Of a stretch of DNA of 64,000 nucleotides, positions 57,136 through 64,000 are shown piece after piece (position 1 is the stretch's first letter; each line of letters starts with the position of its first letter). The stretch is from Sparassis latifolia (lineage: Eukaryota; Basidiomycota; Agaricomycetes; Polyporales; Sparassidaceae): NCBI GenBank assembly GCA_018466975.1, contig JAENRS010000017.1:558001-622000 (forward strand), in the 5' to 3' direction. The position numbers and the translations under genes were made by a program. The notes beneath the pieces are model-generated. The model was not told where the DNA came from. It saw only the letters and a list, made by a program, of their open reading frames with translations, and ran no database searches.

Positions 57136-59187
57136 ATGTCTGGCAGCGGTTGGAAACATACGTATTGTGCTCTCCTCGTTCTCCGATGCTGTTCTAGTCT
57201 CGGTGGATCAGGCTATATTCATCCGGATGAGTTCTTTCAGAATGGAGAAGTTATGGCAGGTTGATACTTTCCGGTCACTGCTAAGAACAACAATCACTGA
57301 TCCTCGTGCACCCTCAGGACAGATATTTGAGCTCCACGCTGTGCGGACCTGGGAGTGGGATTCCGCCGCACCTTGCAGATCAATAATTCCTGCCTTTTTA
57401 ACTACTGGTCTTCCTTATGAACTTCTCCGCTTTGCATCGCAAGGTTAGTTGAAGTCGATACGCACAGAAACACACTAACCCCGAGACAGGTGAACAGCCC
57501 TCTCCGCGGGTGATTTTCTCCGTCGAGAGAGCCGCGTTCCTACTACTCTCATCCATCCTGGGTACGTTGCTACTGTATTCGCACGACCTTGTTATTCACG
57601 ACACAGCAGACTACTGCTTATACCGCTTGGTACCCGCCGGAAGACAACGTCTTACTGCTATGGTCCTCCTTGCTTCGTCATATACTATACACACCTTTCA
57701 GATCCGACCATTCTCCAACTCCATCGAGGCAGTCCTTGTTGCTCTCTCTCTTGTCATTCTTCAGGATCTGATGACCACACGAAGTTCAGGGTCTCAATCC
57801 GGTCAAGAGGCAAGCTTTGCTGCCTCCCGCAGAACTTTTACTTTACTCAATGCAAACCTCTACAGAATGGAGGACGCACACTCTACCTGACTTTTATGGC
57901 AGCCCTTCTCGTCTTGGGTGTGTTCACTAGGCTGACCTTCATAGCTTTCGCGCTTCCGATTGCTATAGAGACCATTAAGTGGACAGTCAATAAAGCTTTC
58001 GGGAGCACCCCTAAATTCTCGATCTGGACTTGGGCTCGGTTGATATCACTTCCCCTGCTGGTAGCCATAGGGACTACTTCCGCTTTCACTGTACTTGACA
58101 CCGTCTACTTTCGTGGCGACGTCTCCACATTGATTCTGACACCCCTCAACTTCTTGCTGTATAATTTGTCTCATGAAAATCTGGCGGAACACGGTCTGCA
58201 TCCCAGATGGTTGCATATCGCAGTTAACTTGCCAATGATAGTCGGCCCTGGGTTGTTGTACTATGGCGTCATCTCTGGCGCTGAAGTTCTCGGAGTCTGA
58301 AAAGAAAAGACAAGGCAGATGCAGGTGTTGTTCAAGTAGTCAAGAAGAGTAGGCTGATGCGATTCTTCGCTCGGAAGGGTGTACTGAGAATCCGATAGCA
58401 TCTTTGTACATTGTCACCGTGTCAATGGCCATCCTGTCCATTCAACCGCACCAAGAGCCTCGTTTCCTTACTCCACTTCTCGTGCCCTTCATTTTACTAG
58501 CCGTGCAGGGCGGTCGAATCGAGCGTGCTGGGAAATTATTTTGGGTAAGCCGCCGTTCTCAAAATCTCTAGACGACGTTAATATCTGCCTGTAGACAGCT
58601 TGGGTTATTTGGAATGTAGTGTTGGGTCTCCTGTTTGGCGTACTTCATCAAGGCGGAGTTGTCCCTTCGCTCTTCTATCTGCATGACCAGATAAGCGAGC
58701 TACGTGCAAACCCTTCAGCCGACGTACTAGCGGTCAGTGTGTTCTACTGGAAGACATACATGCCGCCGAGGCACCTGCTGAGTATCGAAGGAAAAGGTAC
58801 TGTGTGATATTAATTCTGCTGAGCAAAAATGGGGATTGATTAAGGATACTCTACAAATGTGCAGACGTCCTTGCAGGGACATTCTCCTTGACAGATCTAT
58901 CTGGTGCACCGTCAGATGTTCTGATCCAAAATCTACTTGCTCCCGCTCTCACCATGTCGAACGGCACTACTTTTCTCGTCACCCCACCTTATGCACTTCA
59001 GGATATACCGGTGCCGCAATCTTCATGTTTCTCAATGCGGAAGCGCGTCTTTCCACATCTCGATTTGGATCATCTACCGGAATCGTTAGAACTTGGGTGG
59101 AAGGATGGGTTATCTCTCGGTGTCTACCATATCAACACCGCGTGTGTGCGACGCGAGCCCGCTGAAGATATGGATCGTCGCATCTAG
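57136..59187 (+). CDS. SMP3: GPI mannosyltransferase 4 (Smp3/PIG-Z, GT22), two apparent frame breaks
   Basis: Exons 57136-57259, 57318-57443, 57490-57801, 57873-58544, 58595-58796 and 58865-59187 give about 586 aa when two missing bases are allowed, near 58297-58300 and 58393-58398. GT22 landmarks: GYIHPDEFFQNGEVMAG with the catalytic HPDE-type acid near the first helix, HAVRTWEWD, CRSIIPAFLTTGLPY, QIRPFSNSIE, TPLNFLLYNLSHENLAEHGL, PMIVGPGLLYYG and IQPHQEPRFLTPLLVP. The enzyme adds the fourth mannose to the GPI core on the lumenal side of the ER. Both breaks flank a Lys/Arg-rich loop between helices, so a mis-modelled intron there cannot be fully excluded. Confidence 0.82.
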
Positions 59188-59657
59188 GCAACAATAATAT
59201 GATGCACCATTCCTTTTCGTCTTTCGCATCTCCCACCAATTTTTTGTTGGCGTCTCCCCGGTACAGCAATGTGTTCTTTCATGAAAGCTCTATGATGCCC
59301 GCACAGTCAGTCGGTCGAAACTAAAATCAACGTGGCCATATATGGGTCCCGACGAACCGACTATGGTACCGCCCGTCGGCAACCGTCGGCAACCATTGCA
59401 ATTATGACTAGTTCGAATTCCAACGTAGGCCCGACGGGAAGGAGGAGTTTCCGCATGTCCCTACATCCATGTAATCGAAATGACGGATAACAGTGGAGCC
59501 TCCACTGTTATCCGTCATTTCGGCCACACGGGTATGAGCGGATGAAGGGATAGGCTCAAATGGCGGATGACCTTTCCCAAAATGCATAAAAGGTGTGCCC
59601 TTCCTGCTGTGATGGACCATATCTCTTCACTTGTCCTCGTCCGTACCTGTGTCCATC
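59188..59657. other. intergenic with a perfect palindrome
   Basis: Contains a doubled CGTCGGCAAC unit at about 59376-59396, the 47-bp palindrome listed separately, and a GCATAAAAGG TATA-like box at about 59584, some 70 bp before the next start codon. Confidence 0.5.
59476..59522. repeat. perfect 23-bp inverted repeat with 1-nt spacer
   Basis: CGAAATGACGGATAACAG... at 59476-59498 is followed by a single C and its exact complement at 59500-59522. It lies about 60 bp upstream of the TATA-like box of the disordered-protein gene. Such a long perfect palindrome is rare by chance and is prone to cruciform formation. Confidence 0.75.
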
Positions 59658-60419
59658 ATGTCTTCTAACACCTTGGTGTCTACCCTTTCAGCTGGTCTGG
59701 AATCACCCACCCTCCCTTGTACAGTGCCCAGCGATTACCGTCTCCCTATACCTCTTGCGTATATTTTTCCAAGTACACGCGACATTACCACCAGCGATAT
59801 TCGCCCTCCTATGCCGGAGGAGACCATCCTTTACCCGCGGATTCGACAGACGACGCCCCACCAGGATCGCAGTCGTTCTGAGCACCTGGCCAACAAACAT
59901 AAACGCGATGACACCGAGGACGAGGATGATGGATACGAGGCGGGCTGTGAGAGCGAGAAAGTAAGCAGGAAGCGGCGCAGGACTTCCTCCCGCACTTCGC
60001 GCTCCACGCCACCTGCAGGCGAGGTGCAGGAGCGCAAGTACTTCGGGCTGGGGCTGGGTTTTCCCAGTAACGTCGCTCCGCGCCTGACCCGCAGAACTGC
60101 GTTCATCGAGTCGGCACCATCAACACCGTTTATCGATGCGGATGAGTCCCACGTCCAGTCCAACCCTCATAGCCATCATTCGGAGTCGGCTCTCCTCATC
60201 CGGACCACATCACTCGAAAGCAACGCAGAAGTGCCTGGTGCACCGCGTCTCTTGTCAAAGCCGTTCACGCCCGACTTGTGCATCCCACGCAGTCCTAAGT
60301 CCCTGGTGGGCCTGGCCATCAGCATCCATATTCCCATTCGTGCCACGCCGCAGCCACAGTCGCCGGTGCAGGCGAACGACCCGCGATACGACGACCTAAT
60401 TGTATATCTCGGCGTATAA
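59658..60419 (+). CDS. disordered basic protein, possibly nuclear
   Basis: An intronless 253-aa ORF starts at MSSNTLVSTLSAG, 66-70 bp after a TATA-like box. It is rich in Ser, Pro, Thr and Arg. An acidic run (DDTEDEDDGYEAG) is followed by a bipartite-looking nuclear signal (KVSRKRRRTSSRTSR). A conserved-looking stretch is KYFGLGLGFPSNVAPRLTRR. The C-terminal segment (LCIPRSPKSLVGLAISIHI; DPRYDDLIVYLGV) looks more structured. No family was recognised. A nuclear regulatory protein is one possibility but not shown. Confidence 0.6.
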   Translation: MSSNTLVSTLSAGLESPTLPCTVPSDYRLPIPLAYIFPSTRDITTSDIRPPMPEETILYPRIRQTTPHQDRSRSEHLANKHKRDDTEDEDDGYEAGCESEKVSRKRRRTSSRTSRSTPPAGEVQERKYFGLGLGFPSNVAPRLTRRTAFIESAPSTPFIDADESHVQSNPHSHHSESALLIRTTSLESNAEVPGAPRLLSKPFTPDLCIPRSPKSLVGLAISIHIPIRATPQPQSPVQANDPRYDDLIVYLGV

Positions 60420-60632
60420 GCATTCGGGCATAACTCTTAGACAACGAGCTTGCCTCGCGCATCCAACCCTCATACCTACACATGCTCATCTTGGAATAAA
60501 ATTACATTAAAATCCAAATCAAACGAGGTTGAATTCTGTGTAAACAAGTGATGTCGTACACCGTGCTCTATTCATCTTTGAAAAATCTATGCACGTTCTT
60601 CTACACCTCGAGAGCTTTTCGAATCGATATTG

Positions 60633-61944
60633 TCACCACTTATCGTAGTCGAACCTCCCATGTAAACGCGTTATAATTTCTAGAAATTCCGGTTCTGCCT
60701 CGAGGGTGAGATATCCGTGGCGGATCATGAACTCTACTAGAACTGGGATCGCGGTCGTACCACCCAGATTAATCGACATCCTGGTAACGACAAAGTGTAG
60801 AGCTCACCTAGAGCACAGTTTCGCTTGAAAAGACCTGAGCGCATGCGAGTGATCACCTCGTCCAGTGGAAGTAGCTACATGGTTGATCTAATAAAGATGA
60901 CAGCTGATGTGTAAAGATGGTGCGCTGACCTCAAATAATTCCACCTCTCCATCCAGAGGCTTAGGTTGGAACGGAGCGGGGTCTACGCCAGGGGGTACGC
61001 GTAGATCGTAGACGTATCTTGACTGTCATCAGGCTCAATAACAAGAGCATAAATATCGCACTTACTCGACCTCAGGCTGCAACCATCCTGCATCGGTTCT
61101 GTCAAGCGACAATATTACCATCCCTAGACTCCACTAGGATAGAACGCCACGATATACACCGAAAGAAATAGCTCACGCTCCCAACTGATCGAGCGTACTT
61201 CCTCACCACGTTCTCTTCAATGCTCGCCTCTTCCATGGACTCCTTCACAAGGGACTCGAACGCACCGAGTCCGCACGGGATACCCCCTGCAACACTGTTA
61301 TCGAGATACCCTGGCCAAGTCTGTTTCGTCCGAGATCGGGTTGGGACCCAGATCTTGCAGGAACGAGCCCCGTCAGCATCGACATCATCCTCGTAGATAG
61401 TCATGTGTACGCCGTATGTGACGACGCCAAATAGAGCGCACGCTGCCCGCTCCATCATGAACGCGTAGTTTTTCGCCGTGTCGCCGGTCATAGCCCCAGA
61501 AGTGTCAAGTGCATCCTCGTCTTTCGCAGGCGAGTCGTGTGCGCCAAACGGGTTACGATACACAGGGTACAGTTCACCACGCCACTTCTTCGGCCCTATG
61601 ATATCAGTCCATAAGTCCTCGTCCCGCCACCGCTCGCACATCTCCTTCATCACACGCGTCCGCTGAGCCGACGTACGGATCCAGGTAGCAAAGCTCACTG
61701 TGGCTTGCCCACCATGCGTGCTAAACTCCCAAACCGGTTGCCCGCGTGCATTCTCCGCCCGAAGCTGGGAGAGCACCACAGGTCGAAGGAGGCCAATGGC
61801 AGGGGAGAAGGGCTCGGGTGTGAGATGCCATGGCGTAAGATGTTCATTGCTAGCGTTGGTACTCGTCCCCGAGACTCTGAAATTGTCACAGGCGCCGATA
61901 ATTTGCAGATACGTTTGGGGTGAGGTAGGTGCTGGTCCGACCAT
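60633..61944 (-). CDS. Nudix hydrolase, thiamin-pyrophosphokinase-related type (DUF4743)
   Basis: Exons 61944-61160, 61098-61066, 61017-60930, 60874-60808 and 60742-60633 give 360 aa. An in-frame ATG at 62005-62007 would add 21 residues; the inner start (MVGPAPTSPQTYLQIIGACDNF) fits the family better. The N-terminal DUF4743-like region runs to WRGELYPVY, then FGVVTYGVHMTIYED, IWVPTRSRTKQTWPGYLDNSVAGGIPCG and the Nudix box ESLVKESMEEASIEENVV, where the usual Arg is Lys. The C-terminus has VSYFFRTDAGWLQPEVEYVYD, then KPLDGEVELFELLPLDEV and FDYDKW. The yeast relative YJR142W acts on damaged thiamine pyrophosphate derivatives; the same role here is inferred. Confidence 0.9.
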
Positions 61945-62007
61945 ATGCGAGTCGTGGCAGAAGTGGCGGCACTGAGTCGAATTAATATTGCAACGGTTAC
62001 AGCTCAT

Positions 62008-62440
62008 CTAATCTCCTCATCTAAGCGCTCAGCGTTCAACGTTCAACGGACAACGATTTCAAATGTCAATGCGAACAGCTTTCAAAACAACTTGGCAGTC
62101 CCTAGGGCGCCGCGGAGTAGTCGCGTCATATGCATGAAGTACGAGGATGGGCTTGCGGGCACGACATCCAGAAGCCGATGCAGTATGGAGCGCATTCGAG
62201 CGGGAAAAAGCGTTGGCTGCGTCCCACTACGCATCGAAGTTGATGTTATCTCATTTGCCAGAGTCGAAGCCTTCCTTGCATGTTCAAATTCAAACTACTA
62301 TTCTCAAATTTCAAATCATGTGGGCACTACAAGCTTAAGAGTAACGACCTAGCATTATCAACTTGCATGCACTTGGTTAGTCAATTATGTAGTACCTTCC
62401 ATAGAGATAGCGACTCACAACTCCATATCGTATGTTCACT
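62008..62440. other. short intergenic region
   Basis: Upstream of the Nudix gene and 3' of the secreted protein gene. Nothing coding is supported. Confidence 0.35.
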
Positions 62441-63235
62441 TCAGGTGAGTACGAAGACCTCCGCAGAGTTGGACCTGACGGAGTCGTTACGAGATGCTTT
62501 GAACGCGTATATGCCGGGTATTGTGATATTGAATACGACTTGGCCATCTGCATCCGACACCGCTTTCATCCCACCGTTCGTCTGCGTGACCGCTGCCCCA
62601 GGGATCGTAACACCTGTCCTCCCATCCGTCACAAGAAGCGCCACAGGCCCAGCCGACAGTACATCGGCTGAGCCGTTCACTGCCAGCTCGAGGAAGTGGG
62701 TAACGCCAAAGGCATTATACGCAAATAGAACATTGTCGTTGAATGCGACCTCTTGTTGGCACCCGCCGACGGGGATTAAAGCATAATTGAGAAGAATGCC
62801 CCAAAATTCCGTCGTGGTCTGCGCGGAAGATGCAATGCGCGTGATGGAGTAATCATCGTACTTCGCGTTGTACGTGCTGGTATATAGACAGAGCTAAGGG
62901 AGTCTACTCGGCGGGTAAAAAGAAGCGGTTACTCACCCATCCCATGTGAACCCAGCAAATTGAGAAGCGTTGTCGAGAGCACTCGTGCATGTAGGCCCTG
63001 GAAACAGGTTTGCATTATTATTTGTACCGTCGCAGTGATGCGTTCCGCCTGAAGCTGTTGTAACGTTGTGACCAACGGTGACGATAGGTCCCTCATAGAT
63101 CGTGCTATTCGCCCCTTCAACGCGCAAATTCACCACTGTTCCGTTGTTGGAGGCAGCAGTACAATGGGCGAGCATGCTGACCTCCGCCAGCACGGAGATG
63201 AGTGAAGGGATGCTCAGGACAGACTTGGGTCTCAT
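62441..63235 (-). CDS. secreted glycoprotein-like protein with DUF4430-like domain
   Basis: Two exons, 63235-62937 and 62876-62441, give 244 aa. A signal peptide (MRPKSVLSIPSLISVLAEVS to about residue 28) is followed by VNLRVEGANSTIYEGPIVTV, then THHCDGTNNNANLFPGPTCT, FAGFTWDGTYNAKYDDY, then FWGILLNYALIPVGGCQQEV. This pattern is that of fungal secreted proteins carrying a DUF4430-type fold. The last 80 residues form an Ig-like carboxypeptidase-regulatory-type repeat (TDGRTGVTIPGAAVTQTNGG; DADGQVVFNI). Several N-x-S/T sites are present. It probably acts at the cell surface; the function is unknown. A TATATAG box and a tandem repeat precede the gene. Confidence 0.8.
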
Positions 63236-63302
63236 CGCATCCAAAGAGTACGAGGAGGATTCACCGCGTAATAGCACAAGTACCGCCACATCGATAACTG
63301 AG

Positions 63303-63309
63303 ACTATAT
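63303..63309 (-). promoter_or_regulatory. TATA box of the secreted-protein gene
   Basis: CTATATA on the plus strand reads TATATAG toward the gene, about 70 bp before its start codon. Confidence 0.6.
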
Positions 63310-63320
63310 AGGCACACGGC

Positions 63321-63400
63321 GATGACAGACGCAATGAAGCGATGACAGACGCAATGAAGCGATGAAAGACGCAATGAAGCGAAGACAGATGCAATGAAAT
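63321..63400. repeat. four tandem 20-bp units in a promoter
   Basis: Unit GATGACAGACGCAATGAAGC occurs four times head-to-tail in 63321-63400. The first two copies are identical, the third has one change, the fourth is more diverged. It starts 11 bp upstream of the TATA box of the secreted-protein gene. Confidence 0.8.
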
Positions 63401-63724
63401 ACAGATTGTGCGACGTCCAAGGAGATGTCTAGTCGAGTCTTGCCAGGGACAACTTCCACATAGTCACCGCAAGTAATTCCGATGCAAGGGGTCCAGACAG
63501 TAGTGTTGTAACGACACTTGAAGGTCCTAAAACCTCGGTAACAATATTTGCCTAAGGTGACGTAATCAGATAACTACAACCTCAACAACTGCTTCCTCTT
63601 CTTTTAGTCATGTTCCCCTCTCAGGCCGCCGATTAGATATTTCAATCCTTCTTTCTTGTAATTCAATCAATCCAACCTACCCGACCACAATCTGTCGATT
63701 GGTGCTGAACGAAGATTGCGCTCA
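63401..63724. other. divergent promoter region
   Basis: Lies between the secreted-protein gene and ATG1; T/C-rich runs occur near 63590-63660 ahead of the ATG1 start. No coding sequence. Confidence 0.4.
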
Positions 63725-64000
63725 ATGCCCCCTTCCGCAGCATCTCCTACTCCTCCTGCTAGCAAGCCGCAGAGCTCATCCGAGAAACTCAACGCATTTC
63801 GACGAGTCGAAGACGATGAAGTTAAGCCGTACGTTATTGTGAGTGACCTCGGAAAGGGCAGCTTCGCTACTGTCTACCGCGGTTATCATGAGGTGAGTTG
63901 AAAATGTCTCACGTCGTGCATGTTTCTCACTGGCATATGAAGCAAACACATCAGCAAGTCGCTATAAAGACCGTGAACAGGAGCACATTGAGCCCCAAGC
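63725..64000 (+). CDS. ATG1: autophagy serine/threonine kinase Atg1/ULK, 5' part only
   Basis: The first exon (63725-63892) and the start of the second (from 63943) are present; the gene runs off the window. A Pro/Ser-rich leader of about 30 aa is followed by YVIVSDLGKGSFATVYRGYHE, the glycine-rich ATP loop, then THQQVAIKTVNRSTLSPK with the VAIK lysine. This combination is characteristic of the Atg1/ULK kinase N-terminus, which starts autophagosome formation with Atg13 and Atg17-type partners. The identification rests on about 75 residues only. Confidence 0.82.

Noticed and set aside
59408..59620. 70-codon minus-strand ORF across the 47-bp palindrome
   Set aside because: The ORF spans the inverted repeat and the next gene's promoter and has no homology-like features.
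1..64000. CRISPR arrays or bacterial operons
   Set aside because: No spaced direct-repeat arrays, and gene structure is eukaryotic with spliceosomal introns throughout.

Overview
The window reads as nuclear DNA of a basidiomycete fungus, most likely an agaricomycete close to the polypores. Genes are densely packed on both strands and cut by many short introns, mostly about 49-66 bp with GT...AG ends. Coding potential only becomes continuous after splicing, and there are no bacterial operon signals. The family content agrees: a polyporopepsin-like secreted aspartic protease, a basidiomycete-style P450, kinase-like proteins typical of agaricomycetes, and the chromosomal genes GWT1, ATG1 (partial), MIC10, a mitochondrial bL28 protein, a MIF-type tautomerase and an SMP3-type GPI mannosyltransferase.

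Layout. 1-19 kb: amidoligase-like gene, a small inverted-repeat element, a gene-poor stretch with three evenly spaced CACGTG boxes, a kinase-like gene, a tiny secreted protein, a secreted amidase, a damaged gene of unknown family, a 12-exon zinc alcohol dehydrogenase and a MIC10-like gene. 19.1-22.3 kb: a transposon-like island bounded by 36-bp inverted repeats, with two further inverted-repeat elements inside it. 23.6-36.9 kb: P450, a retropepsin-fold ORF that has lost its catalytic Asp, MIF tautomerase, an NT-C2 protein, bL28m, the aspartic protease, and a mitochondrial calcium uniporter homologue whose DIME pore motif is destroyed by a small deletion. 37-43 kb: a kinase-like pseudogene, a 17-bp minisatellite and a sugar transporter. 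44-60 kb: amino-acid transporter, GWT1, a second kinase-like gene, a second copy of the MITE family, a 2-oxoglutarate dioxygenase, a DUF3712-type membrane protein, SMP3 and a disordered protein. 60.6-64 kb: Nudix hydrolase, a secreted protein and the start of ATG1.

Exon models were built by hand from splice signals, frame continuity and known family motifs. For the intact genes the exon lengths sum to a multiple of three. Seven genes (kinase-like at 7.4-10.1 kb, the 14 kb gene, MIC10, MCU, the amino-acid transporter, the DUF3712 gene, SMP3) need a small indel to read through. The pattern could be real decay or residual assembly error and should be settled before anything is inferred from it.

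Functionally the window is a mosaic, not one pathway. Two loose themes stand out: GPI-anchor assembly in the ER (GWT1 and SMP3, 8 kb apart) and mitochondrial inner-membrane biology (MIC10, MCU, bL28m).
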